Origin: Hyperoodon ampullatus
Taxonomy: Eukaryota > Chordata > Mammalia > Artiodactyla > Ziphiidae
Length of the DNA: 64,000 nucleotides
Direction of reading: 5' to 3'
Assembly: GCA_949752795.1 (NCBI GenBank)
Contig: OX457057.1
Span: forward strand, 161,611,980 to 161,675,979
The notes below the pieces were generated by a model. That model ran no database searches and had not been told where the DNA came from. It saw nothing but the letters and a program-made list of their open reading frames with translations. Positions 1 through 12,789 of this stretch are shown here, one piece after another (the stretch's first letter is position 1; every line of letters starts with the position of its first letter). A program made the position numbers and the translations under genes.

Positions 1-35
1 ACATGAAAAATACATTGAAAACAACAGATTCCTAC

Positions 36-256
36 CGCATTTCAATCATCATGTCTTCAAGTAACTCTGATGAATCCGTGCTATAGATTCGGATGTAGAA
101 TTGACTAGGAGAGATGATATACTCCACAAAGACCCCCACGAGGGTACTGGTACCTAATGGGGGTAGTTTGCATAATTTCTTGTCCCGTACAGCATCAGGT
201 GGGATATCATGATTTGCCATTGCCAAGTTGAGCTGTGATTTGTTAATTTCTACTTG
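36..256 (-). CDS. TDRD5: TDRD5 coding exon 8: start of the extended Tudor region
   Basis: A 221-base exon between acceptor ACTTGTAG/CAAG (256) and donor ATGCG/GTAGGA (36). It encodes [20 protein letters not shown], then [20 protein letters not shown] and [20 protein letters not shown] followed by MMIEMR. The V-F-EYI-SPS-FYIRIYS motif is the SN-like strand pattern that opens an extended Tudor module, which reads methyl-arginine marks on PIWI-type partners. It ends two bases into a codon, to be completed by an exon left of the window. An internal Met (MANHD) could mimic a start codon, but the frame is open back to the acceptor. Confidence 0.94.
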
Positions 257-654
257 CTACAAGTTAAAAAAAAATCAAAGAAACCACTATAAATCTTTGA
301 GTAACATTTCAAACTCTATGACAACGTTTCTTAAAATATATTTAGTGAGTCACCTTTATCAGAATTACCTGGCAAATTATAAAAATGAAAATTCTTAGGC
401 TTTAGCCCAGACTCACTCACTAAAAGTGAGGCCCAAAATTATGCCTTTAAAAAAATTCCCTAGGTGATCCTTACCTACATTAAAATATTAAAAGTACTGT
501 CTTACGATATTAGGTAAAGAGTGAAAAGTGTGTCACACAACTGCCCTATATAAAATTGAAAACATCGTACTTCAAATACTTAGGCTGAACTAAGAGTCTT
601 ATCCTACCCAATTCTACCAACAAAGGCAACTTTAAAGAATGGATTAAATTTCAG

Positions 655-1040
655 GGCTTCCCTGGTGGCACAGTGGTTAAGAATTTGCCTGCTACTGCAG
701 GGGACACGGGTTCGAGCCCTGGTCCGGGAAGATCTAACATGCCGTGGAGCAACTAAGCCCTTGTGCCACAACTAATACTCAAAACTTTTAAGTACTTTAT
801 ACTTTTAAGGCTTAATACTGAGCCTGCGCTCTAGAGCCTGTGAGCCACAACTACTGAGCCCACACGCCACAACTACTGAAGCCCGCGTGCCTAGAGCCCA
901 TGCTCCACAAGAAAAGCCACTGCAAGGAGAAGCCCGCACACTGCAACGAAAAGTAGCCCCTGCTCTCCGCAACTAGAGAAAGCCCGCACACAATGACAAA
1001 GACCCAACACAGCCAAAAATAAATAAATTTATTTAAAAAA
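655..1040 (+). mobile_element. Long CHR-type tRNA-derived SINE
   Basis: Begins 'ggcttccctggtggcacagt' (A-box region), has B-box-like 'gggttcgagccc', and ends in an aaataaataaattta tail. Perfect 21-base target duplications flank it at 634-654 and 1041-1061. Between about 770 and 830 it has an AT-rich insertion with short repeats of 'acttttaag' not found in the other copies. Confidence 0.92.
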
Positions 1041-1061
1041 AAAGAATGGATTAAATTTCAG

Positions 1062-1740
1062 ACTAGTCTTCCAATCAAAAATACGGTTTCTCAAACACTC
1101 TCATTCTCAAATATAGTATTTTCCTTCAGGCCTTTCTATTGTCCTCTAGAAAATATAGCAGGCTCTCCAAACAAAATGTTTTCCTTCCATGAAAGAAGCC
1201 AGGTGTAAAGGGCAGAAGGCAAGAAGAGTAAGCAATTAATTCCTTAGTAACTACAAAATAAGTAATAGGAGATGAGAATACAAAAAGGGAGAAGTGTGTG
1301 TGGAGATATAATAAAGGGGAAAAACAATAAAAGCACCCTCTAACTGAGGCTAGGTGCAGGGGCAACCTGCAGCAGTGCTGAGGCATACAGCTACAACAGA
1401 GCTCCTCAATTCTTCCCTCAAAAGCCATGGAGGGTTGTGAAGCCTACTGAAACACATGGACAGAGAATCAGCAGTGTTATCCTGAAACAACTGTCAAATC
1501 TTCGAAGCCAACTGAAAAGCCTGAAATGAGACTCAAGGAAAGCTAGTTATACAAAAGGCTGAAAACCAGAATAAATGCTGCATAAGGTGACTTCAGACCA
1601 AAGTTCTGGTCTAGCCTAAGAAATCATACATCTAGAAATAAGACTTTTCTCAAACAGAAATTTTGTCTAAAGAAACATTCATTCAGTTACTTTCCATAAT
1701 GCTGAATCTCCAGGGCACAAAGCCATCAAACCTTACTCAC
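1062..1740. other. TDRD5 intron 7, unique part
   Basis: No gene or clear repeat seen. The open frame at 1126-1428 (minus) has no splice context or recognisable protein similarity. Confidence 0.5.
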
Positions 1741-1913
1741 CAGCTGTAAAGGCTTTACCACCAGATTAGGCTTCTTGCAAATCTTCTGTTCTGGCTCTTT
1801 GTGGTTTTTTGAAGGGCAATCCTGTGTAGTCTCCTTGATAACAGTAGTAGACAGTGAATTTCTAGGGGGACTGGACACACAAGCTTTGGCTTCTATTTTC
1901 TTATCTGATTGAA
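1741..1913 (-). CDS. TDRD5: TDRD5 coding exon 7: linker before the Tudor region (optional 36-base extension to 1949)
   Basis: The exon encodes [20 protein letters not shown], then a Lys/Pro-rich stretch ending NLVVKPLQL, and closes at donor CAGCTG/GTGAGT (1741). The start at 1913 (acceptor TTTAG/TTC) gives PLPP-V-QSDKK, which is what I recall for human TDRD5. A second acceptor 36 bases upstream (CATTTCAG/ATGG, exon base 1949) has the better pyrimidine tract and would add 12 in-frame residues, [12 protein letters not shown] before VQSDKK, with no stop. Both products keep frame. The segment is low complexity and probably a disordered linker between LOTUS 3 and the Tudor part. Confidence 0.88.
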
Positions 1914-1949
1914 CTAAACATGAATTTCTGACTGATGACACAGCTCCAT

Positions 1950-3908
1950 CTGAAATGACCAATAGAGGAGCCTATGTATATCTATTAAAATAATTTGGAA
2001 ACTGTTAATAAGCACATTCTATGTGCCAGGCACTGGGCAGATAATGATAGAAGAGAGATATGAACCTGTCTTTGCAGACCTTTCAGTACGAAGAGATGTA
2101 AGGGAAGTTCCAGATGGGAACAAATCTTACGTTATTTATGTTGGGGGGGGCAAGTCTGATAAGGTTTTTTTAACTTTGGTGAAAGGTTTTATTTTACAAC
2201 ATCCTGATTTCAATTTATTTTTTGTTCAGCTTTAGCTGTGAACATTCATTGTTGCTTAATGTACAACGTATGTGACTACTTAATAGTCCATAATACAATG
2301 CCTTAATTTTTAGGGAATTCCCAAACCAATCACATATTTTGACCATACAATCATACAAATTTACATGTGTATGATGATTATAGGAGGGTGACACATTAAA
2401 ACAGACCCCATATAGACATAAAACCATAGTGGCTCCTAAAGAAATAAACTAGTAACTGTACAAAGATATTTATCACTGTATTTTTTATAATAATAAAAAA
2501 ATGGATACTCTCTACATGTCCATTGACAGGAGACTGGTTAAATAAACTATAATACAGTTACATAAAATAGTTATATGTAGTCAAAAAGGAAGAAATAAAC
2601 TTGTATATGCTGTTATAGAAAATTACCTCTATGAAGTATAAAAAGCAAAGACTTATATAATGTTTATACAATACTGTTTTGTGGAAGAAAATTATACATA
2701 TGATAAATAATTATAGAGAAGAGGTCCAGAAAAAAAACCCACTAAAACTATTACTACTAGTTACTACCTCTGCATTGCTGGAATTGTTTAAACAAGCAAA
2801 TACTGCTTTTGTAATTTTTTTCTAAGTGCAGCTAGGCTCACATATACATTTTTAAAAGTCTGGAAGGCTATATAAAAATTCTAATGGCATTTTTGGTGGG
2901 AGTAAAATGTAAAGAAATATTCACTTTCAACTTTTTACTCATCTGTGCTATCTGAATTTTTTAGAATGAATGCAAGTTACTTTAATCAGAAAAATCAACA
3001 AAGATACATTTACATTTTGTAAAAAAAAAAACACAGCTGTCCACTTTAGCCACTTGTAGAAACTTATAAAAATATAAGTATCATACTGTACTATAGATGG
3101 CAAGACATTACCATTAAGGGAACTGAGGGAAGAGTATATGGGGTCTCTCTGTATTCGTTCTTAATAACTGCAAGTGACCCTACAATAACCTCAATAAAAA
3201 TTGCAAAAGAAAAAAACCACTAAGCCAAACAAAAACAAAAGTCAAGTGCCCTAAATGCAATGTGATATCCTGGAGTAGATCCAGAAACAGAAAAAGAACA
3301 AAACTGATAAAATCGGAATAGAATCTGGAGTTTAGTAAATAGCAATGTACCAATGTTAATTCCTTAGTTTTGATAAATATATCATGGTAATGTAAGATGT
3401 TAAAATTAGGGGGAAACTGGATGAAGGGCATATGAGAACTCTGTACTATCTTTGCAACTTTTCTATAAACCTAAAATTATCTCAAAGTAAAATGTTATTT
3501 TTTTTAAATTACAACTGCTGAGTCTCAATGCACACCCATTTATTCTGAACATACACGTATTTCTAAGAACCTCCATATATTTCTAAACAGAGTTAAGAAC
3601 CACTGAACTATCTAGTGCTTCCCCCTCAGAACACCATTTCAGAAAATTTATTTCTTCAGAATTATTAAAAAATCTGGACAATGAAGAAAGTAAACTTTAA
3701 AAACTCAGATTTAATACAGTCACCTCATTGCAACATATATCACCAGAAAGGAGGTCATTATATACAAAACATTTTCAAGGCTAATGTGTGATCTGTTTGG
3801 TTGATGTGGTTACAATAATGCCTATTTATACAGCCAGTGCTTTCTTTTTCCTTGTTCTTACAGAGACAATTAAAAATCAGGTTTGCATCATATTGTAATT
3901 CAACTCAC
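1950..3908. other. TDRD5 intron 6/7 boundary DNA with old LINE remnants
   Basis: About 1990-2090 looks like an L2/MIR fragment ('attctatgtgccaggcactg'). About 2450-2990 and 3120-3510 resemble decayed L1 3' ends ('cctaaaattatctcaaagtaaaa'). No coding signal. Confidence 0.4.
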
Positions 3909-4062
3909 CAGGTGGTAGAGGCTTCATATCAGCATCAAACACCAGCAAGTCTTGTTCTCCTTCCCTGAACTCAACATGGAGAATGTCACTAAGAGCTCCA
4001 ACAAGCTCGGTCACATTTAAGAAGCCCAGTTTTTTGGGTGAAAGTTGCTCTTTAAAAATTAC
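3909..4062 (-). CDS. TDRD5: TDRD5 coding exon 6: third LOTUS domain, C-terminal half
   Basis: A 154-base exon from acceptor GGTGACAG/GTA (4062) to donor CCACCTG/GTGAGT (3909) encodes residues 326-376 plus one base. It reads [20 protein letters not shown], then [18 protein letters not shown] and [13 protein letters not shown]. This finishes LOTUS 3 (about residues 295-372): the LGF-N-TELV-AL-DI-HVE pattern is the second half of the fold. It ends in phase 1, and the partial codon G is completed by either of two acceptors of the next exon. Confidence 0.93.
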
Positions 4063-6305
4063 CTGTCACCAAAACAAAAATAAAAACAAAAACAAAACAA
4101 GAATATAACATATACAGATGCCCATGGACAATGCTTTAATTTGGACTTAGCCAAACTAAATTTGTAAGGGTGCATCAACTCAGGCATTACAACAAACCCT
4201 TGCTTCCGTGCCAAGTATAATACAAACCAAGAGACCTATAATCCCTCACCATAAACTTCTAGGCCAACTTCAAGTTCCTTTTACAGCATATGTTAAATTG
4301 AAAAGAAAATTAAGGGACATTTTGACCTCTCATTTTTCACAATGTCTGATTATAAAGTAAAAAGTCTTTTTTAAAAAAGAGGGGAACACACAAAATACAA
4401 AAATCATAATAAAACTTGATATTTCTCTATTTTCAGGGAAAGAATATTCACTACCACTTTCCACATGCAATAAAATACTATTTTCAAACATTTCCTTAAA
4501 AATTTTGTTTATTATTTCACCCTGGAAGTTGGGATAAGTAGGCAGGTATCAATGTATTTCCTATAACTGTCTGATTTTCTCACCTTGGAAAAGAAGAAGA
4601 ACTATACCAAATACAGAGAGAAGAGAATATATATAAGATAGATAACAAGTATGTTTGGTTTAAACTGCACAGTGAATTGGTAAGTTTGCCCTTGTTAATA
4701 AAGACGTCCCATTAAAATGTCTGAATTCTTAAACTTTTGTCTCCATAACCAAGGTAAAGCAGTTGAGCTAACCGTAGTTCTTGCTCTCTTCCTCTTGACT
4801 AGGTGTTAGTAGGAAATAAATCCCTGCTCTGACTTAAGCACCTTGGGGAAGATCAACAGGAACACAGAGGGCAAACAGTTCTAAAGGACTGACCCTTGAC
4901 AAAGGGTGGGATTTCTGCAGTGCATACTTCTTGTTGGTGTAATGCTCTGAGACCCAACTCAACTCTTTATTGACTTCTCCCAGGACACTTGTAAAAATGG
5001 GGCCCAGCATCAGTCAAGTCACAGTTTAAAGGGTCATTAGTATCACATCTATAGCCAATCACAGATATCCCAAGAGAGAAAGAACTGGTAGAGGACAGAA
5101 GAAGGGTGGTGGTGAATTAGATTTGGTACTTCTACTTACTTCTTTGTACATTACACATTATGGCTTCTTTTCTTTTTATGTTCATTAGTCTCTAATGGTT
5201 TCTTTACCTTCTCGGTAAGTGCCCAGTACTATGAATGTGCAATTCAGCTGAACACATGACTAGGTTGGGAAGGATTCTTTTTAATGTAAGTTATCAATTT
5301 TTTGAATAAGTGATATTCAGAAGTTTTAAAAAGGTACACAGCAAAAACTAAGTCTCCAGCCCACTCCCATCCCTCAGTTGACCAGGAGATCACCTCCTTG
5401 GAGGTAACCATTACTACTAGTTTCTTGTGCAAACCATCACCAGCAGATTCTTGTGAAACTTTCCAGAAACTGTCAAAACTTGAACATTCATCATGCTTCA
5501 ACATAATAGATTACACCTGTTGTATTTTTTATGAGTTAATACGGAGGTAATTCCAAACCCTTATATGAAACACAGTTGAGTAATCCTATCTCAGAAGCAG
5601 TTTCTTTTAGTAAGTTAGTTTGGTCCATCCATTGATATGTCAGACACACTGCCCTAGGTCCTTTGTTATGCTATCTTCTTTATATACTCCCAACCATAAG
5701 CAAGAAAGTAATTGGTGTATTTCTATTCCCACTCTCTTACTTCTCTTCCATCTCCAATCCATTTTGGTTGTTTTATTTTTTCCTTAGAGTTTATATTTAT
5801 GCCTTCAAATATATGTATATATCCTATTACATGATTTCATTTCCTCATGGAGTAGATTTTGTAGATGATACACTTGTAGTGCAAACACTTTATTTTCTGC
5901 AAATTGGCAGCTGGACCCAGCGGCTTGATCAGACTCATGCTCCACCCCTATGACAAGACTATTGGTGATGCCATGTTTTAAAAAGAGGCACATATAATGT
6001 CTGGTTGTCGTTTTTTTTCTTTTCTTGGTGCTGTTAGGAGCTATTACTGGTCGATGCCTGATCTACTATTTTATTGAGAGGCTTAACATAGTGATATTCT
6101 AATTCTATAAATTCTTTTTTGTTATTTAGTTGGAATATTTTATAGAGATATGCTCCCCTCATCTGCTATTTGGTTAACCAGTCCTACCAGTTCATTCAGG
6201 AAAGTGAGGTAAGTGACTGGCTCTTTCTCTTTATTTACCATTTTCTAAGGTAATGAATTGGTTCTCTATCATCTTCCATGATAACCAATTAGTTTTGTTT
6301 TTGTT
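4063..6305. other. TDRD5 intron 6 (transcript-order), left end
   Basis: Non-coding, AT-rich, with no clear repeat borders; 5240-5560 may be an old LINE fragment. Short open frames at 5244-5504 and 5663-5953 are chance ORFs. Confidence 0.4.
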
Positions 6306-6561
6306 TGTTTTATTTATTTGTTTGTTTGGCAGGGGCTACTCTTTGTTGCGGTGCATGGGCTTCTCATTGCGGTAGCTTCTCTTGTTGAGGAGCACGGGCT
6401 CTAGGCACGCGGGCCCAGCAGTTGCAGCACGTGGGCTCAGTAGTTGTGGCTCACAGGCTTAGTTGCTCCGCAGCATGTGGGATCTTCCCGGACCAGGGGT
6501 TGAACCCATGTCCCGTGCATTGGCAGGCGGATTCTTAACCACTGCGCCACCAGGGAAGCCC
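6306..6561 (-). mobile_element. Long CHR-type SINE, minus strand
   Basis: Reads as the reverse complement of the SINE: T-rich tail on the left, 'cactgcgccaccagggaagccc' head on the right. Flanks share an imperfect 'gattagtttt' duplication. Confidence 0.88.
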
Positions 6562-6837
6562 ATCGATTAGTTTTTAATATCATATGAACTCATAGAATTA
6601 AACATATTTGATGGGCTTCAAACCACTGCAATTATTATCCTTATTGAAGCCTGAAATAACACTTCACATGGATTCCTAAGCCCTTCTAATGTGAACCTAG
6701 TCTTTAATAGTCCTTGCTGGTCTGGAATGGTAAGGTGTTCCAGGTTCAATTTATGCAATAAGAAATCCTTGTACATACAATTAAAATTATCTCATAATTA
6801 CCCCCATATATCCCATAAGTATTAATATGCTCTATAT

Positions 6838-7055
6838 CAGGGGTGCCCAACCCCCAGGTGGCATACTGGTACTGGTCCGCAGCCTGTTAGGAACAGGGCC
6901 GCACAGCAGGAGGTTAGCGGCGGGCGAGCGAGCGAAGCTTCATCTGCTGCTCCCCACTGCTCGCATTACCGCCTGAACCATGCCCACCCCCCATCTGTGG
7001 AAAAACTGTCTTCCACAAACCTGGTCCTTGGTGCCAAAAAGGTTGGGGACTGCTG
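6838..7055 (+). mobile_element. Non-autonomous hAT (Charlie/MER1-type) element with 8-bp duplication
   Basis: 218 bases with inverted ends CAGGGGTGCCCAACC and (reverse complement of the right end) CAGCAGTCCCCAACC. Perfect 8-base target duplications 'ctctatat' sit at 6830-6837 and 7056-7063. Interior phrases 'cctgttaggaacagggccg' and 'cttccacaaacctggtcc' are those of an ancient mammalian hAT-Charlie MITE; the MER1 label is from memory. Confidence 0.85.
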
Positions 7056-7139
7056 CTCTATATCACATTACTCAATAGTCTCAGAAAAACAGTACTCACA
7101 TTACCATCACCAGTATAATTAATAAAAGCAGTTTACATT

Positions 7140-10100
7140 TTTTTCCTATGCTCACCCCTTCTCTTTCTACCGTTTTGTGTAATTGTCCTTTATATTGTCA
7201 GAGTATATAGCCATTATATACTATATTCTCTTCTTTCTAACCCTCATTTGGTCTTAGTTTTATAAGTGGCGCTCACGTTCAGTTCTTTTGTTGCTGTCCC
7301 TCAAGTGATTTTGGTTACCTGAAGTTCATTCTTCAGTAGACTCCTTGAGGTCTCATGGGAACAATGGTTCTTCAATTCTTGCATGGCGGCAATAGCTTGT
7401 CTACGTCTGTATAGTTGAAAGTCAATTTTGCTAGCCATAAAATCCTTGGCTCACATTTTTTTTCCTTGAGTGTTTAAAATATGTTATTTTTTAAATCCCT
7501 TTTCTTCTAAACATGAGAATGTTTAGAAGAACAATGAAAATGTCCTATAACCTAATTTTGCCTCCTTTATAAGTCACTTGTTCATTTGTTCAAAGGATTA
7601 TTTTTTTCTTTAAGTCCAATAATTTGGCGTTTGTCATTCTGGGTTGATATTCTCAGGTATGCAGTGAGGTCTTTCAATATATAATGTCAAGTCTTCCATT
7701 TCAGTAAAGTTCACTCAAATTATAGTTTTCAACATTTGTTCTGTTCCATCATTGGTTTTATTTCATACGTTGGCTCTTCTCTGCCTGTTTTCAATGCCTG
7801 TTACTTTCGCTTCAATCTTTCTTGTTCATTTTTCCTAGTATTTTCTTATGAAAATTTTTAAACACAGGAAAAGGTGAAAGACTTGGACAGTGAACATCTG
7901 CCACCTAGATTATATAATTATTAGTATTCTGTTATATTTCCTTTATCATCTATATAGCCATCTACCTACCAAACCATCTTACCTTTTTTATGCATTTCAA
8001 CATGAGCTGCAGACATCAGTACTCTTAACCCCCAAATATGTCAGTATGCACATAATTAACTGAGTTCAATATCTGTTAGTTTTTTAAACATAAAATTTGC
8101 ATACACTGAAATGTTTAAAACTTAAGTTTATCATTCAATTAGCTTTGATAAATGCACACTGTGTGCCGCAAACTCACATTTAAGATATAAAACATTTCCA
8201 TCACTCAGCAAGTTCTTTCTTTCCCAGAGAAAAACAACTCTCTTTTTCCACCATAAATTAGCTTTGGCTATCCTAGCAATTCAAATAGAAGGTATCCTAC
8301 ACTGTATACTCTTCTGTTCAGCAGCAAGCGTCTCTCAAATTCATCCATGTTGGTTCATCTATCAGTAGTTGATTTATTTTTAATGCTGAATAGTATTTCA
8401 TTGTAAGAATATACCACAATTTCTTTATTCATTTTCATACTAATAAATAATAGAGTTGTCTCCAGTTGCGGCTATTAAGCATAAAGCTGTTACAAATATT
8501 ATTGTACAAGTCTTTTGGGGGAACAGAGGCTTTGATTTCTCTTGAATAAATAATTCTGGATCAAAGAGTAAATATACATTTATTTTATAACAAACTGTCA
8601 GAACATTTTCCACAGTAGTACCATTTTATACTTGAACCAAAAATGTATGAGTTTACTAGCATTTGTGTTTTAATCACTCATACATCTACACTTGTGAAGT
8701 GTCTGTTCAAATCTTTTTTTAATGGAGTTGTTTGGCTTTCTGTAATGGAGATATAGAAGGTTCTCTATGTATTCCAGATATGAGTCCTTTTTCAGATGTA
8801 TGATTGTAAATATTTCTTCCCAGTCTGTGGTCTGCCTTTTAATTTTTAAATGGAGTCTCCTAAATAGTAAAATTTTGATAAAGTCTCATTATCAATTTTC
8901 TTTTAAATGATTATTGCTTTCTACGTCCTAAGAAATTCTTAAATATCCCCAGATTGTAAATAAAGTTTTCTTCTAGAAGCTTTAATTTTGAATTTTTCCC
9001 ATTTATGTCTATGATATATCTCTAATTTTTGTACATGGTGTGAGGTTGGGGTTGAGATTCATTTTTTTCCCCACATAAGTAGTTGTTCCAGAATCATTTG
9101 TTGAAAAGATTTTCCTGTCCCCATTGAATTCCTTTGGCATCTCCATCAAAAATCACTTGAGTGCATAAGAACTGAACTCCTTATGTACTCTCATATATGA
9201 CAAACTTATGGATTTGTCAGTATTTACAAATAGCCTACAAGAATTATGATGGGGACAATACTGAATCTATAGATTAATAACAATACTAAACTTCTTACCC
9301 ATGAATGTTACAGCTCTCCATTTAGTCTTCTTTAATTTCTCTAAGCAATGTTAGTATTTTTCAGTACAGATGTCTTATGTTTCTTTGTTAGACTTATTTT
9401 CAAGTAATTTGACACTACTGTAAATAGAATTTTAAAATTTTCATTTTCCAATTGTTTGCTGCCTCCATATGGAAATATAACATATTTTTATATTAATCTA
9501 TATTATATTATTTTTATTATTAATCTATATAACAGACAACTTTTTTATATTCTTAACTTTGGCCTTAATAAATTCACTTATTAGTTCTAATAGCTTTTCA
9601 TGGATTCCTTAGTACATTCTATGTAGATAATCATGTTTTCTACAAATAATGACAGTTTCACTACTTCAAGTTTTTGTGCCTATTTTTTTCTTATTTTATT
9701 ACACTGTCTAGGACCTCCAGTACAACACTGAATTAGAGCCATGCGAATGGACATGGTAGCCCTGATTTTAGGGGGAAAGTGTCCAGTGTTTTACTATTAA
9801 GTATGACAAGTATAGGTTTTTCATAGCTATCCTTTACCAGGTTGAGGAAGTTCAGTTCTATTCCTACTTTTCTGAGAGTTTTGATTACAAATGGGTATTA
9901 AATTTTGGTAATTCTTTTTCTGCATCTACTAAAATGATCATATGGTTTTCTTCCTTATTCTGTTAACATGGTGAATTATATTAATTCCTTTTGAAATGTT
10001 ACTCCAACCTGTATTGCTGGGGGAAAATACGCTCTTGTTCACATATTGCTGGATTCAGTTTACTATTATTTTGTAATATTTTTTATCCTATGTTACGATA

Positions 10101-11790
10101 AACATGATCTAATTGGGTTTTTTGGTAATGTCTATGTCAAGTTTTGGTAGCAGGATAATGTATTCATAGAAAATAGTCCCCAACTCATTCTATTTTATGA
10201 AAGAAACAATGTATGATTAATATAATTTCCTCCTTAAAAGTTTGACAGAATTCACCAATAAAACCATATGGGCCTGGAGTTTTTTCTTCTTCTCCCTTCT
10301 TTTGTGGAGAGGTGTTTTGCTTTGTTTTTTTTAAATAACAAAAATCCATTTCTTGATACTTACAGGGATATTCAGATTTTCTATTTCATCTTGCCTCAGT
10401 TGGGTAATTTGTGTCTTTTGAGGAATTTGTCCATTCCATCTAAGTTGTCAAATGATAGGCACAGTTGTTCATAATATTTCCTTATTGTCCTTTTAGTATC
10501 TGTATAACTTATAACGATATAATCTCTTTCCTGATATTGGTGTTTGTGTCCTCTCTTTTTTTCTAATTTAACTAGTTAATGGCTTATCAGTTTTGGTGAT
10601 CTTACAAAGAATCAATATTTGGCTTTGTTAATTGTTGCTATTTTATTAATGTCTATTCTTGATTTTATTATTTCTTTTCTCCTACTATTTTGACTTTACT
10701 TCGCTCCTCCCTTTTCTAGACTTCTTAAGGTAGACCTTCAGGTCAATGATGATTTTATACCTTCCTTTTCTTCTAATTTAGGCATTTGAGAGCTATAAAT
10801 TTCTCTTTGAGCACTGTTTTAGCTGCATCTCACAATTTTTGACATGTTATATTTTCATTTTCAATTGGAAATATTTTCAAATTTCCCTTGTGATTCTGTC
10901 TTTAATAAGTTATTTAGCTACATTCAATATCCTGTAATAAACCATAATGCAAAAGAGTATGAAAAAGTACACATATATATGTATAACTGAATGACTTTGC
11001 TGTACACCCAGACACTAACACAACATTGTAAATCAACTATACTTCAATTTTAAAAAATAAGTTATTTAGAAGAAAACTGTTTAATTTCCAAATTATCTGG
11101 AGGGTTAATTCTTAGGTAATTCATTGTATTGATTTGTAATTTAATTCCATCTTGAAGAACATACTCTGTAAGATTTCAGTATTTTGAAATTTGTTGAGAC
11201 TTATTCCATGGCCAACTACATGGTCCATCTTGGCAAATGTTCCATGTGTACCTGAACAGAATATGTATTCTGCAGTTGTTGGGTACAGTGTTCTATAAAA
11301 GTCAAACAGATCATGATGGTAGAGAGTGTGGTTCAGATTTTCTATGTCCTTATTCATTTTTTTGACTATTTTATTAAATGCCAGAAAGAGAAAACCCCTA
11401 TAATTGTGGAGTTAAATCATAATTAATTCTGTCAACTTTTAGATCATTTATCTTAAAGCATTATTAGGTGAATACACATTTGACTGTTGTGTCTTCCTAA
11501 TTAACCGTTTACCCTTATGAAATGTCCCTCTGTCTTTGATAATACACTTTGCCTAGAATTCTGACTTTACCTGATTTTTTTAGTCACTTTGATTCTTTTA
11601 TGCTTACTGTATGTATGTATATCTTTTTCATCTTTTACTTTCAACCAATCTGTATCTTTTTACTAACAATGTATTTCATGTGGACAGCATTTAGTTGCAT
11701 CTTTCTTTTTCATTCCATCTCATAACTTCATTAATTGTAATATATACTCCACTACATTTGTGAAATTATTAATATAATTGGACTTACAGA
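7140..11790 (-). mobile_element. Old minus-strand L1 complex
   Basis: Reverse-complement L1 text runs through this block: 3'-side ORF2 at about 8320-9400, RT region at 9400-10700, and the EN/RT junction at 11070-11780 ('tggtccatcttggcaaatgttccatg'). All frames are broken. The sequence is old and diverged, with exact borders uncertain. A short plus-strand L1 tail interrupts it at 10918-11055. Confidence 0.7.
10918..11055 (+). mobile_element. Very short 5'-truncated L1 3' end with target duplication
   Basis: Only 138 bases of L1 3' UTR ('gctgtacacccagacactaa', 'acaacattgtaaatcaacta') plus tail, flanked by exact 14-base copies 'aataagttatttag' at 10904-10917 and 11056-11069. It inserted into the older minus-strand L1. 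Confidence 0.88.
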
Positions 11791-12241
11791 TACCATTTTT
11801 TAAATTGAAGTATAGTTGGTTTACAATGTTGTGTTAGTTTCAGGTGTACAGCAAAATGATTCAGTTTATATACATATGTATTTTTCAGATTCTTTTCCTT
11901 ATAGGTTATTACAAGATATCGAATATAGTTTCCTGTGCTATACAGTAGGTCCTTGTTGTTTATCTATTTTATATATATTAGTGTGTGTCTGTTAATCCCA
12001 AACCCCTAATTTATCCCTCCCTCCCTTTCCCCTTTGGTAACCTATGTAATCTATGTCTGTGAGTCTGTTTCTGATTTGTAAATAAGTTCATTTGTATCAT
12101 TCTTTAGATTCCACATGTAAGTGTTATCATACGATATTTGTCTTTCTCTGACTTACTTCACTTGGTATGATAACCTCCAGGTCCATCCATGTTACTGCAA
12201 ATGGCATTATTTTGTTCTTTTTTATGGCTGAGTAATATTCC

Positions 12242-12244
<3 letters not shown>

Positions 12245-12277
<33 letters not shown>
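12245..12277. repeat. (TA)n microsatellite inside L1
   Basis: About 16 uninterrupted TA units within the L1 3' region, at the usual 'tattccattatata' site; likely polymorphic. Confidence 0.9.
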
Positions 12278-12282
<5 letters not shown>

Positions 12283-12567
12283 CATCTTTTTTATTCATCT
12301 GTTGATGGACACTTAGGTTGCTTCCATGTCTTGGCTATTGTAAACAGTGCTACAATGAACACTGGGGTGCATCTATCTTTTTGAATTATGATTTTCTCCA
12401 GATATATGCCCAGGAGTGGGATTGCTGGGTCATATGGTAGCTCCATTTTTAGTTTTTTAAGGAACCTCCATACTGTTTCTCAATAGTGGCTGCACCAATT
12501 TACATTCCCACCAACAGTGCAGGAGTGTTACCTTTTCTCTACACCCTCTCCAGCATTTATTATTTGT

Positions 12568-12576
<9 letters not shown>

Positions 12577-12598
<22 letters not shown>

Positions 12599-12789
12599 GC
12601 GGTACGTGGGCCTCTCACTGTTGTGGCCTCTCCCGTTGAGAAGCACAGGCTCCGGACGCGCAGGCTCAGCGGCCATGGCTCACGGGCCCAGCCGCTCCAC
12701 GGCATGGGGGATCCTCCCAGACCGGGGCAAGAACCCGCTCCCCTGCATCGGCAGGCAGACTCCCAACCACTGCGCCACCAAGGAAGCCC
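12577..12789 (-). mobile_element. Young short CHR-type SINE
   Basis: T-tract, 'gcggtacgtgggcctctcac', ending 'gcgccaccaaggaagccc'. Target duplications 'tatttgtagacttttt' at 12561-12576 and 12790-12805 lie in L1 sequence, so it postdates that L1. Confidence 0.93.

Noticed and set aside
655..760. tRNA-like A and B boxes at SINE heads as tRNA genes
   Set aside because: They belong to SINE heads with poly-A tails and target duplications; no cloverleaf with an intact anticodon arm could be supported.
1126..1428. 100-codon minus-strand frame as an additional TDRD5 exon
   Set aside because: No suitable acceptor/donor pair in phase, and exons on both sides already join in frame.
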